Of a stretch of DNA of 64,000 nt, positions 12,110-23,969 are shown in pieces (position 1 is the stretch's first letter; each line of letters begins with the position of its first letter). The position numbers were made by a program, and so were the translations under genes. Below the pieces are notes generated by a model. The model was not told the origin of the DNA. It did no database searches and saw only the letters and a program-made list of their open reading frames with translations. The DNA comes from Pohlia nutans (Eukaryota > Streptophyta > Bryopsida > Bryales > Mniaceae), in NCBI GenBank assembly GCA_022496805.1, contig CM040096.1, positions 16,482,408-16,546,407 of the forward strand, in the 5' to 3' direction.

Positions 12110-12541
12110 AAGGTTGGATGTCCTAAAACCACCACCTCCCCCAATTATGACATGTAGAGTTTTCTTGGGGCCACCACAGTTGAGATTCAAAACCACCAAT
12201 TTCACTATTTAAGTAAACCAATGGCACCAATTTCACTATTCAAGTAAACCAATGGCATGCCAAGCATTGTGAAGAAATAGTTGGTGGTTTTGGGTATCAT
12301 TATGAGTGAAAATTAGTACCACATGATGTGGACATGGGGAAACCTAGAGGCCTGATTTGGATCACGAAGTTCTTTTCACCTCAAAAATTTGTATCAATTT
12401 GAATATTGGGAATTAAATTGCAAAAATTTGTGCATTCTGTGAGAAATCTTCTTCCAAATGACAGAAAAATATTTCTCATAATTAACCTTGTTAAATGAGG
12501 CCATATTTCTTAAGTTGGTGGTTTTAGGACATCCAACCTTA
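12110..12541. mobile_element. Inverted-repeat MITE, unclassified
   Basis: The ends are inverted over about 26 bp (left AAGGTTGGATGTCCTAAAAC; right its complement at 12516-12541). Two 34-bp direct copies of a segment containing CACTATT-AAGTAAACCAATGG sit inside at about 12205-12260. No clear target duplication was found because the ends themselves are palindromic around TTAA/TTAC. Confidence 0.65.
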
Positions 12542-12947
12542 CCCTGCACAAAAAAACGATCGAGAACCATCGCACTCATGTCTTTCTTTCAGGCGGGCAA
12601 GTGAGGCTCAAGTGGCAACAGGAAATGCTTATTTTATAACGTGAGTGTGCCATGCTGGGCAGAGTGGGAGCAAGCAGCACATGGCTGGCGATGGCCAGCA
12701 CAAGCCTCCACACGCCAAACGGGAACACACATTGCCCACAGCACCATCACCAGGTCCAAAAAGCCTGGCCATGGCGCAGTCTCCCTCCCTACAGTAACTT
12801 CCTGTCGCTCCCAACCCCTGGCACGCCAACTGAAGCAAGCAAGGAAGGGCCACAGCCAAAGCCAAAGCCAAAGCCAGTTCCTCACACCGTCTCATCTGTT
12901 GCGTTAAGTTTCTGCTGTAAGTTGCGGCAACCTTTGCGCGGGCAGCC
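12542..12947 (+). promoter_or_regulatory. BOLA2 upstream region and probable 5' UTR
   Basis: About 400 bp, much more GC-rich than its surroundings, between the last MITE and the BOLA2 start. A TTATTTTATAACG segment near 12628 could be a TATA element. A hexamer array, AGCCAA repeated about four times at 12849-12875, lies shortly before the ATG. Overlapping frames on both strands (12629-12991 minus, 12641-13014 plus) reflect GC-rich, stop-poor DNA and are not taken as genes. Confidence 0.45.
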
Positions 12948-15709
12948 ATGGGTGTCACCAAGGAAGGCGTCGAGTCCACTCTCACCACCAAGCTCCAGCC
13001 TACTTACCTCGTAATGCGCTTTTTCCTTTTCCTCTTTCATGCAGCAAAAAATTGCTTCTGTCTTTCATGCGCTTGTTCGTTCAGCCTTGGTCGTTTTGGT
13101 ATTGTAAAATTAGTGCGATTCCTTTTCAGAGAGCTATGTTCCTGTGAAATTGTATCAGTTTCTTTTTTACTTAAAACTCCAAACAAGTTAATCGTGAAAT
13201 TCGAGGAAAGCTTTGAAGTAATTTCTCTTATTTGGATAGAGTGTAAGTATGATTAAGATGAGTCCACAAGCTCCAGCCTACTCACCTCGTAATGCGCTTT
13301 TTCCTTTCCTCTTTCATGGAGTAAAAATGACTTCTGTCTTTCATGCGCTTGCGATTCAATTTTCAGGTCTTGTTCGTTGAGCCTTGGTCGTTTTGGTATA
13401 GTAACTTAAAACTCCAAACAAATTATTCGTGAAATTCGATGAAGTAATTTCTCTTATTCGGATAGAGTGTAAGTATGATTAAGATCTTATCACCAAGCTC
13501 CAGCGTACTTACCTCGTCATGCGCTTTTTGCTTTCGCGGAGCTTTTTTTGATTGAATTGTCAGGTTCTTGTTCATCTCGGTGAAACTAGAGGAGAATATT
13601 GCTCGAGTCTTGGTCCTTGCGGTATTGTAAAATAGTGCGATTTCTTGTTAGAGTGTTTTGCTGGAGAGCTGACATTTCTGTGAAGTTGTATCAGTTTTTG
13701 TACTTGAGGCTCTTCTTGAATTTAATGATTAATTTGGAGACAGTTTTTATTATTAGTTTGAAGTAGAAGAGGTTATTGCTTGATTCTTGGTTGTTGTACG
13801 ATTAGTGCGATTTCTTTTTAGAGTGTTTTTCGGAGCGCTATGTCGGCTGACGTTCCTGTGAAATTATATCAGTTTTTTAGTTGACGTTCTTCTCGAATTT
13901 AGTGACTGTTTGGAGATAGTTTTTATTATCATTTTGAAGTGATTTCTCTTTTTTGTGAGCTTTTTCGTAGTGAGTGTGTTTGTCAGCATCATCTTAGTTA
14001 TCTGAATAAGGTTCTTGGTTTGGATTTATTTCGAAGGTGAAGCATTTTAGTGACTCCGTTTTCTCTTTGCTAGTTTCCATGTCGTGCTTGCTCAGCCGAC
14101 TATGGCCTTGCATTTTTGGTTGGACTAGTTCTATTTAAGAATTTTTGCGAGAGGCCGAGAGATATTCCCCTTTCATAGCCTATTTTCTCCTGGCATCGTT
14201 TTCTTTATGTTGTTGATGATTCAGTTAGAGGTCATCCAATATTCAGCTTACTCAAATTATCGCGCTATCATGCGCTGAGGGAGCAAGTTTGAACAATGTG
14301 TCCGACTTCTATTCGTCCCAGCTGTCATTTTTGTCAGAATATTCAGCTTTGTCTTCTACTGCATAGATTGAATCTATTACAAATACCAGCACCACATATC
14401 AACAGACTCGTTTATGCTCAATGAATTTGCTGTCTTGCTTAAGAACATAGATATCGATATCTCGTTGGTGTATTTCTTCTACAGGGTGCTCTCTTTCTTT
14501 GAAGCATCCATTGATATGTGGAGGATTCTTGACTGTCGTGTTTTGGATCTTTACTTATGCAAGTTTCTCCTCACGCAGGAGATATAATGTGTCAGTCTAT
14601 CCCTTCTTACTCCTACTTGTTAGCCTGTTCATGATTTACGTCTCGTTTTGCTTCATTAGGCTCGCAGGTAGGGTATCGGATGTACTCCAGTCTTTTTAAT
14701 CCAGTCTTTTTAATCAATGTATGTTATAATCAGAAATTAAAACGACACGTATCTACACTACGTAACCAAGCATTTCTTATTCTTTTTTAAACGCTTTTTT
14801 TTTTATCTGAGCAGATTATTTGGACTGATTTGATCCGGCAACTATTTTCAAAATATCCGTAGTGAACAATAAAATTTTGGTTTAGGGTTTAGCGTAGGCC
14901 CTGTGATGTTTGAGGATTTGTATTCTTTTACGTATTGATATCTACGAAATTTTGGCACTTCTTTTGCTGACGGATTCTATTGGGGCTTCTGGCGCTTGGA
15001 TGGCGATGGTGGACGTTTGGGTTGACAATGCAGGAGGTTATTGATACATCTGGCGGGTAAGGTCACCGCTCTACACAAAATAGATCATTCTTATATGTTT
15101 ATTATTGTACAAAAGTTACGTGCATGGAATTTGGTGTAGACAATTGTATTTGTTTTGTTAAGTATTTTTGTCCAATATTTTTGGGTTGTCTTGTAGTTAA
15201 GTGCTTTCTTGGGCATCAATATCCATGAATAGCTGTTGTTTTTGTAGAAACTGTAGGAACAGTAAAAGCGTGAACAAGACTTGGTGTAAGACTCGATGCT
15301 TACATTGATAATGGGACTCACTTAAGCATGATTAAGCTTGGGTGAGTCCTGGTTCATAATACGCTGAGGTCGCAGCACGGTGAAGGGTCAATCCCTAACC
15401 GGCCGCCGCACGAAACAGTTACCTGCTTGACAGTTATGTTACAGCTTGTAATTCTAACAGTTTTGTCACTATCACAGGTGTGGGGCGAGTTTTGCCATAG
15501 CCATTGTATCGGCAGCCTTTGAGGGGAAACGGCTGCTTGAAAGACACCGCATAGTGAATACTGCTTTGACCGAGGAAATGAAGGACATTCATGCCCTTTC
15601 TATCAGTAAGGCTCTGACTCCCAAGCAGTGGAGTGATCAGCAGCCAGCTGTTGCACCGAAAGCTTCTGAGCCTGCGGTTCCGGAGCAGCCAGCTGCAGCT
15701 GTAGTCTAG
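12948..15709 (+). CDS. BOLA2: BolA-like protein 2, three exons
   Basis: Exons 12948-13010, 15034-15056 and 15478-15709 join in frame to give 105 residues, close to plant BOLA2. All introns are GT-AG: CTC|gtaatg, cag|GAGGTT, GG|gtaagg and acag|GTGT. Exon 1 encodes the MGVTKEGVESTL start typical of plant BOLA2, the 23-nt middle exon encodes EVIDTSG, and exon 3 opens at the conserved Cys (about residue 30) of the GGCGASF loop. EGKRLLERHRIV and the invariant His of DIHALS follow, then an Ala/Pro/Gln-rich tail. BOLA2 proteins bind monothiol glutaredoxins such as GRXS17 through a shared [2Fe-2S] cluster in cytosol and nucleus. Intron 1 contains degenerate tandem copies of its own 5' boundary. Confidence 0.93.
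12984..13960 (+). repeat. Tandem duplications spanning the BOLA2 exon 1/intron 1 junction
   Basis: A segment starting in the last 27 nt of exon 1 (CAAGCTCCAGCC-TAC) and running into intron 1 recurs at about 13263 and 13488; the later part of the unit (TTGGT-GTT then TAGTGCGATT and AGTTTTTT blocks) recurs again near 13600 and 13785. The copies at 13263 and 13488 keep the exon-like bases plus a GT donor. Unit length is about 220-280 bp with much divergence. Confidence 0.75.
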
Positions 15710-17082
15710 GAGACTTGCATAGACTTCATGCTTCTGCAAGATCTACAATAGCTGGGACACTTGAAGTCAGTTGCAGTTGTTTGTCTACATCAATTCTGTG
15801 ATTTATTGATTCAACCCTTGTACTCTATCAAAGGTGTGGTTTTTCATGATGCGATCATCTGATGTCTCTTTGTGCGAATGTCACTCATGGGTTATTGCAT
15901 TGGTGGACAAAGGCTGATTGCCTTGGCACATTTGAATTTGGGGTTAATGACTTGTTTGTGTTTAATTCTTTTTTCGGATATACTACGTTTGAACATGAGC
16001 ATGCTGTGATATTTATTTCGTTTTTGCACAGCTACGCTGGTGCGGTTCGTGCAGTTGCTATCAAATTTTAATTTGGTGATTGCTTTCATATCCCTTGTGC
16101 TTCAGGTACGGCTAACAACAGTGGTTTTCATGTTTTTGTCACTAGAGTGCTTCTAGACCTAAAACCTTATTCTCATCTGAAGCCCGTATTTCCACTTTCC
16201 ATGCTCGGGAGCTCGTTTGATTATGCCACGTGTCTTATGCTTCGATAGAGTGGATGTAGGATGTTCGGCATCACGGAGATGCGTTAGTGGCATCTAGGAT
16301 ATTTAATAAGGTTATAATGGGGGTTGCCAAAACTGTGCCCCTGTTCCAAAATATGATCGATGATGTGCGTTTCATCAATTCAAATAGTGCTGTTTATGTA
16401 TCCAATTTTGCAGGTACGAGAATCATGTTCCATCTATCTTGTCTGGACTAAAGATATTTGTGATGGCATCACGATGAGTAGGGTTGGGCTAGCCGATTGC
16501 TCCAAAGGATGTGAAGTCAAATCCTTGTGAGAGAAGTGATTCAAGCAAACCAGCAGAATAGCAGGTGTGCTACTACTTTCATCTCAATTATAGTACTTCC
16601 AAGTGCTGTCAAGATTAACAAACCCTAAAACTGGGCAGTGTGAATTGGACATTCCTTTTGAATTCGATTGATGCAGCAAGTGAGTCTAAGACTGCGTTGT
16701 TGTGCTGCAGTAGTATGCAGAAGCGGAAAGTTGAGTGACTACTACATGAAGAAGTACGTCACCAAATCGAAAAGTCAGAGATATGAATTTTCACACAATA
16801 ACTCATTTTACTGTTGATGCTCGATTCTTCTTGCATGATGGCCACTCAAACAACAAAAATTTGTCATGGGCCTCATCGCTTTATTCAAGCAGTCGCTATA
16901 ACGTATCACTTTGAATAGTGTCTTTTCAAATACAACCGTTGATGTCCAACAGCCGAGTCATCTGTCCTCTTCCTTTCAACAGCACATTTGTAAAACACAA
17001 TCATCCATCATCTCAAGAAGTTTTTTAAAAGTCAATGAAGTTTGCTGAGATTTTGGATTTGAAGGAAAACTCTCGCATTTGA
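15710..17082. other. BOLA2 3' flank / intergenic
   Basis: Moderately AT-rich. The start probably includes the BOLA2 3' UTR. Frames 15862-16071 (+) and 15892-16089 (-) overlap each other and show no motif. A CAG at 17089-17091, preceded by T-rich sequence, could be a splice acceptor for the following frame, so an upstream exon of that gene could lie here, but none was identified. Confidence 0.4.
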
Positions 17083-17118
17083 TATTTTCAGAAACCTTCT
17101 GGCAGGAAACGACCAAGC

Positions 17119-17691
17119 ATGGATGAAGAAGCGAAGGGGCCATGCAAGTCGATCTGTGCACTGACGACACTGCCGCCGGACTTGAAACACATCAAACCGG
17201 AAGAGCGGAAGCAGTACCGACAAACGCAGATTCAGCAGTGGTTAGAGAACATGGTGTTGAGGGCGCCCCGGGAGTGCTTCGGCCACTACATCGGGCGGGT
17301 GTACACCATGACGTCGCGCGACCTGAGCTTCGACGCGTCCGGGAGGTCGTGCATGGGCGACGAGTTCCCGCACTTCCTGGACCGGTACGTGTGGCGCATT
17401 CTGCAGGGGGCGCGCCTGTGCATGATCAAGCACGGCGTGGTGATCGGCGCGGAGACCGAGAAGCAGTACCTGGCGTTGCTGAGGGAGGAGGTGGAGGAGC
17501 TTTTCAACGATGATCAGATCCTCCCTGACCCCCGCTTGAAAATGGAGCCCGGGGACACTTGGGTGCATGAGGGGGAGCATTGTGCTTCCAGCCGCGCTGC
17601 ACGTGAGTGTGGGAAAGACGCCGAGCACACGTCCGGCTTCCATGAGGCCAAGTGTGACGGAGCCGCGGGCAAAAACTTCAAAAGCTTTTGA
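17119..17691 (+). CDS. GC-rich open frame of unknown function
   Basis: 190 residues, not recognised. It is far more GC-rich than its surroundings, with G/C-dominated third positions in its middle part, which argues that it is or was a real gene. Around residues 30-135 it looks globular, with charged helical stretches (PEERKQYRQTQIQQWLEN; EKQYLALLREEVEELFNDD) and Cys/His residues (PRECFGHYIG). No transmembrane segment or signal peptide is evident. The frame is open back to 17083, and TTTTCAG at 17085-17091 resembles an acceptor, so the ATG at 17119 may be internal to a spliced gene. Opposite-strand frames here are GC-driven shadows. Confidence 0.5.
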   Translation: MDEEAKGPCKSICALTTLPPDLKHIKPEERKQYRQTQIQQWLENMVLRAPRECFGHYIGRVYTMTSRDLSFDASGRSCMGDEFPHFLDRYVWRILQGARLCMIKHGVVIGAETEKQYLALLREEVEELFNDDQILPDPRLKMEPGDTWVHEGEHCASSRAARECGKDAEHTSGFHEAKCDGAAGKNFKSF

Positions 17692-17983
17692 CGGCGCTAG
17701 GAAACCCATTTCTGTGGGTTTCAGCTCTGTTTTCAGAGGAGCTCGTCTTTTCCACGTGTACTTTCTATGTGTATTAGTGTAGATTGCTTTGCGGTAAGTT
17801 TATGATAAGCATAACATTCAGTAGCATGCATTGTTTCTGCCCTTGGCTCTACAATAGATGGTGTGGAATATTCCACACCCAATAGTACTTCATCAGTAGC
17901 TAAGTGGATAGGTAGAGGCTCAAGGTGATCAGGAGAGTGCATGAAGGAAAGGCAATGCGCATGAAGGCTACTAAATGTTATGA

Positions 17984-18302
17984 GGGTGTCACACCTCTTC
18001 CGAGAAGTTTGATTCTCTGAAGATTGAGAACCTGGGGAGAGAATTGTGGAGTAATCTTGGCTATTTTCCATGACGAAGCCGTGACTCCCTTTAGGTCATG
18101 TGAAGAATGAGAATGGCTCAATCTTCTCCATGGCTTCTCAATCTTCACGGCTTCTCAATCTTCATGCCCATTCTTCACTTTCGGAGGAGAAGAATGAAAC
18201 TTCTCAATCTTCACAAAATGGGTCTTCGATAATTCAAGGAGAAAGTGCCATGTACTCATTCTCTGAAGATTGAGAATGGGAAGAAAGAGGTGTGACACCC
18301 CC
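17984..18302. mobile_element. Small palindromic MITE-like element
   Basis: The ends are inverted copies of GGGTGTCACACCTCTT (left 17984-18001, right 18281-18302). The interior is full of TTCTCAATCTTCA and its complement TGAAGATTGAGAA in both orientations, so the whole unit can fold back. No coding potential; the minus frame 17733-18071 overlaps it and is rejected. No target duplication resolved. Confidence 0.6.
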
Positions 18303-19934
18303 TAATGTGGAAGCTATGGGCATCTGGAAAGTGCACACGTAGAATTTTTTTAGGAGGTTTTATATTATCCAACTCCAGAGTCAAATTCAAACAAAAATTG
18401 AATATTTTTTGGAATTTTGTGGAAACTATCAGCAATTGTTTATGTTCAATTTTGTCTCAAGAATCTAACTTTTAAAAAGACCTAGTTATTGTATCATAAT
18501 ATTGACTTTTAATTTCTAGTTTGACACTAAGGTACTAATCAAACTTTCAACTATTAATAGTGGAATGAAATGTTTGATCCCTAATGGACTTGATGACCAA
18601 ATTGTGGCCGCAACTGCCATTTCCCAATGGGATTTATTAGATATCTTTTTTAAGCAATAGGAAATTTCGTTTTCTTTTCAAGGACACCAAATTTGAGTCA
18701 ATCTGAGCTTGGATGTATTTGGAAATGAAGAATTGTCTTGAAAACATTTATGTTAGTAGCCACAAAGAACCTTTTGCTATCTTCTACTGTAGTAGTCAAT
18801 GGGAGCCATTTATTGTTTTTTATGGCCAATTGAGCTACTTTGGAAGCTTTTTCAATTTAGGCCTTGATTCAATTAGGGATTAATTTAATCTTGTTTTTGT
18901 TTTTGAGAGGATTCTAATATGAGTTCTAATGATGGTTATAGTACTCCAATATACCCAAAGTTGAAATCTACCCAAATAATTACATTTAATTGAAAGATAT
19001 ACTGGAGTACCAACGTACTCTGTGACTATAATTTCAATATTCAAAGATAAATATTGTGGGGAAGTTGTGAATTTTCAAAAAAATTCTTATTAGATGAGGA
19101 AAGTTGTAGAAACATTCAATAAATTAAAGCCTTCTACATCACCCATGCTGAAGAGTGCAATGCTGAAGAGTACAAAAGTCCTTTTATTTCTAAAAGACTC
19201 CTTTGATTCTTTGTTTTGTTCCATAAGAACATTGAAGAATCCTATATTTTGCTGCAGATGATATGTGGGTAGGCTTTTACTTTTAAGTTGTTGTACATTG
19301 TTGTATTTGCTAGATTCTAATTATTTATTGTTAATAACATTCATTCAATTTATAACCTATTGATGGCTTATTTATGGGAAAATGTCTCACGATAATGGAT
19401 CATTCAACACCTTGATATTTTTTTTAAATCTTGATGAATGTATTCTCATTTGGATGAATGTATGGAACACTTGTACTATATATTTTGGCGTCACACGTTG
19501 CACGCATAGCATGTCTTGTATCATAACTTTTGAAGCAATAAGCTAATGGAGCTATAATTTAAGTTGAAGGTGGGTGTCACCCTTTTAATTACAGTTTATG
19601 GTTTTTTAGATTTTTGAAAAATCATTTAATATTTAAAATGAAATTTTTCTAATTTATCATACATGTTATCACATTCTTAGTTTTTATGGTTTTTAGACTT
19701 TATAGTACCCAAAGTTTAAAATCTAGAGGTCATTTTTTCAGGATATATTTTCTGTATAGTCATATATACATGGTGCTAGGACAAATTTAGAATAGTAAAT
19801 ATCTTGTTTTTTACAAAGGTGCTAACAAGGCACTCTTGTGCACACAATTGTGAACATTGGAAATCACTTATCTGCCTTTTCTTTTGTTCAAATCTCTTCT
19901 TCAAAAAGTTCTCACAAATGACCAATTTTTAGTT

Positions 19935-20007
<73 letters not shown>

Positions 20008-21820
20008 GTTTATTCCTAAGATTTAATGATTTAAATGTCATTGTATCCATTTTCTTAAGATTTTGCACTTTCTTTAGTTCTCGTCCTTAAATTTGTTTTC
20101 TAGGCTTGATCTTTCTAGAGTATAATATTTTTGGGATCTAAACACTGGCCTTATATTTATTTATTTTTTAAAACTAGTTTTCTAATTTAAAAGTATCCCA
20201 AAATAATCACTTGTAGTACACCAAAATGCAACAAGTAATATATGTGTTTCTTCCAATCACCCATCTCCCTTGTGACCATTTTAGAGAAGAATCTTTTAAA
20301 TTCACCTCCTATAATAATTCTATATCAAACCATATATTCAAAATTAGATAGAACTTCAAGACTACTTGTTTTCATCTATTTAATGTAGGTTTTGAATCTT
20401 CATCGATTGCTCTTTGTCCAATGGGCATGGAAAGTTCTCATGGATGGATCAAACATATACTTTACTCACGCCAACCTCGAAAGAAGACTGGAGTTCTTAT
20501 CTATTTGTTTATCCTTAGGTTTTGAAATAACGCAGGCACTGTGCTTGTCATTGAAGGATTGAATTATGAATATTATTGTCATTAAGCCGTTAGATTCTAA
20601 ATAGATGGATGCAAGATGATTGGTGTTGTAAAAAATTGCTTGAAGTAAGATGACAGACACTAGTCTATAAGTACTTAGACAACCATATTTGGTCAGCCTA
20701 AATCTTTGGAAATTAAAGACAATTGTCCAAACTTAATTTTTTTAATTTTTGAATGTGACAAAAAGGGAAACTCGATGAAATGAAAAAATATCTATTTTAA
20801 ATCGCATTTTGATTGTTTTTATCCTTCAATGTCAATTTCAAATAATTGTTAAAATTTATAATAAAAAGCATACAAAATTTATTTTTTGAGGTTGGCATAT
20901 ATATGAAAGGTAGCACTTAGATGGCATTGTTGCAACTAGATTAAATATTTATGCCAATTTTTTTTAAATATATTATATATATTATATATAGTATACCCTA
21001 AACCGTATTGTATAAAAACCTTCTTTATCCACTTAGCATACACATGAAAGTTGGTATTTATATGTATGTATTTAAAATGTAAATACAAAATAAATCATTA
21101 TCTTATGAATTTCAGGATGATTAGCCAAAAGTATATAATGAAAAATATCTAATTAAAATAATAAAGTTACTTCCTACTAACATGTTTTTAATGGCTTTTG
21201 AATACATCTCAAGACACGTTAATTAAACTGTAATAGCATTCATGTGAACAACTTTATTGCTTTTGAAACATTATGATATTAGCCCATCATTATGAATTTC
21301 AAATTGAAAGTATCAAAAATTAAAATTAAATTTTTTCTGATGTCCAAATTTGTGTAATTTGGAAAATATTTGATTCTTTGAAAAAATTGACTACACATGG
21401 ATCTTTTGATTACCATTTTTTACAACTATTCCTTAAAGTTGAAGCTTAATTTTTTCTAAAAAGCCACATCTAATAATACATGTAAGTTACATCTAAAAGT
21501 CCTAAGCATTTAGGGACGATATACATATTTTTTTAAATGTAGCTTATGATACTGATTCACAAAATTTATGAATTCTCGTATTCTTTGATCTATCCATTTA
21601 AAAACACAAACAAGAACTATATATTAGAAGGGTGATAGGAATTTTTGATGCATGGAATTATGGGTGATAAGACGTTTACTATTATCCCGAAAATAAGTGG
21701 TATTTTGCATTATGTATTTTTTGAATGACATACACATGTAAGATTTTTAAAATTTGTGCATGTCCACAAACTCTCATTTAATGTAGCTATTTATGGAGTA
21801 CAAGATTATGCATACTCAAA
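18303..21820. other. Gene-free AT-rich stretch
   Basis: No gene or intact element recognised apart from the dinucleotide tract at 19938-20005. Short frames such as 20466-20660 (-) have no motif. Confidence 0.5.
19938..20005. repeat. (TA)34 microsatellite
   Basis: An uninterrupted alternating TA run of 68 bp. Confidence 0.97.
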
Positions 21821-22938
21821 ATTTTAGTACAAATATAGTATGTGCATCTATACACTACTAGGAAAACTTGTGTTCTGGGTGATAGGATTTTGACAAATTT
21901 CTGTCAATATTTAAGTCATTTTGACCACTTGATTCGGCTACCGTTTTGACAGAAGTCTGTTCAAATTTTCTCCATCCAGATTGACTGACACCACGTTGGC
22001 TCTACGTAGATGACACGCACAAATTACAAGTGGGTCTCGCTAATTTATGTAAACCCTATTTTAAAAAAATTACCCTCAAGTAAATTATTTTTTGCCAATC
22101 TTTTAGTTGTAGCTAATTATTTACTCTTGGCATTTTAAAAAAATTAATAAAAATTTAAGCTTTTTTACAAGATTTAAAGTAATAAAGTAAGATTTTAGTA
22201 CAAATATAGTATGTGCATCTATACACTACTAGGAAAACCTGTGTTCTGGGTGATAGGATTTTGACAAATTTCTGTCAATATTTAAGTCATTTTGACCACC
22301 TGATTCGGCTACCGTTTTGACAAAAGTGTGTTCAAATTTTCTCCATCCAGATTGACTGACAGAAGCCACCACGTTGGCTCTACGTAGATGACACGCACAA
22401 ATTACAAGTGGGTCTCGCTAATTTATGTAAACCCTATTTTAAAAAAATTACCCTCAAGTAAATTATTTTTTGCCAATCTTTTAGTTGTAGCTAATTATTT
22501 ACTCTTGGCATTTTAAAAAAATTAATAAAAATTTAAGCTTTTTTACAAGATTTAAAGTAATAAAGTAAGATTTTAGTACAAATATAGTATGTGCATCTAT
22601 ACACTACTAGGAAAACCTGTGTTCTGGGTGATAGGATTTTGACAAATTTCTGTCAATATTTAAGTCATTTTGACCACCTGATTCGGCTACCGTTTTGACA
22701 AAAGTGTGTTCAAATTTTCTCCATCCAGATTGACTGACAGAAGCCACCACGTTGGCTCTACGTAGATGACACGCACAAATTACAAGTGGGTCTCGCTAAT
22801 TTATGTAAACCCTATTTTAAAAAAATTACCCTCAAGTAAATTATTTTTTGCCAATCTTTTAGTTGTAGCTAATTATTTACTCTTGGCATTTTAAAAAAAT
22901 TAATAAAAATTTAAACTTTTTTACAAGATTTAAAGTAA
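21821..22938 (+). repeat. Three tandem copies of a CACTA-type transposon terminus
   Basis: Three nearly identical units start at 21821, 22192 and 22570 (periods 371 and 378 bp). Each contains CACTACTAGGAAAACC, the terminus expected of CACTA (En/Spm) elements, followed by GACAAATTTCTGTCAAT and TTTTGACA-AAGT-TGTTCAAA blocks that look like subterminal repeats. Copies 2 and 3 share a short insertion (CAGAAG) absent from copy 1 and are almost identical to each other. No opposite terminus or transposase is visible. Confidence 0.85.
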
Positions 22939-23960
22939 AATTTGACCATATCCAAGAGTCCAAGTGGAATGTCAAATATGGATGAACGTGAATCACACTT
23001 CATGAATTTGAGTTGTAGAGGAGTTGAAGCCTTGTGCTTTATACAAATTCAATGCACTAGTGCTAACAATGAATATGGGATATGTAGAACTCACCTTGTT
23101 CTCTCTTATCCACTGGTTAAACTCTTTTACAAAAATGTGCAAATCTTAAGCATAAAAACTTCAAATCACATAATTCTTGTCGGATGTAAAAAGTCACTTG
23201 AATGTGCAAGTATTATTAGTTGAACAATACTCAAAATAAATTAGTCTACTATGCACAATTGAGCCTCAAAAGTCTGATGACAACACATTTTCTTATCAAA
23301 CAATAGAATTCAATCAATTCAAACAATACCAAGCTTTTGGGAGCTCAAGACATGATTTGGAAGGCATGCGCAATCACAAATGATAGAAAATTGTCAATTT
23401 TCAATCAATTTGGTCTTGGTTCCCTTGTGGTGATAGAAAACAAACTTGTGAATACAAAAAATATTATATATGTATGCAATAAGTGTCAAGTATATATGGG
23501 GATGTAGAAAATGGGTATATCCAACTTGGGTACGTAGTTCATGAAAATACCATACTTTAACTCTAAGATGCTACTATGATACTCTTGAAACATGGATAGA
23601 CGAACTATCTCCAATAATTCTTTATTCACGGTGGTTTTTGGACTAGCATTATGATTGCTTTATTATAGAGCTAGAAATGATGTCACTTCTACAAATAGTG
23701 AAGTCCTAACTATAAAGGCAATATTTTTGAAAGATTTTACACAAATAGAAGTAACAATCTATTGCCAAGATTTACAGGGTGGCAGAGTGCAAATATTTGC
23801 CCTACCTTTTTTGCTTACTTTTTCAACGAGATTTTGAACAAGAATGTGGCCCTTGTCACTTTAAAGGGTGGTGGCAAAACCCCTTGATTTTGAGGTAGCG
23901 AGAAAAAGACAACTATTTTGATGAAAGTCTCGCAATTTTGAGAGTGGATTGAAAGAAACA
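22939..23960. other. Intergenic, no gene seen
   Basis: A 93-residue frame at 22942-23223 starts at the edge of the tandem array. It reads like a plausible soluble protein fragment but I recognise no family. The rest carries nothing I can name. Confidence 0.4.
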
Positions 23961-23969
23961 ATATACATG

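Noticed and set aside
12629..13014. Overlapping frames on both strands upstream of BOLA2
   Set aside because: GC-rich, low-complexity Ala/Pro/Leu readings; the region is better explained as promoter, 5' UTR and exon 1.
17242..17709. 155-codon minus frame over the GC-rich orphan
   Set aside because: Typical shadow of GC-rich third positions on the other strand; the plus frame has more natural composition.
21821..22938. CRISPR-like array
   Set aside because: Units of about 375 bp without short unique spacers; a transposon-end tandem repeat explains it.
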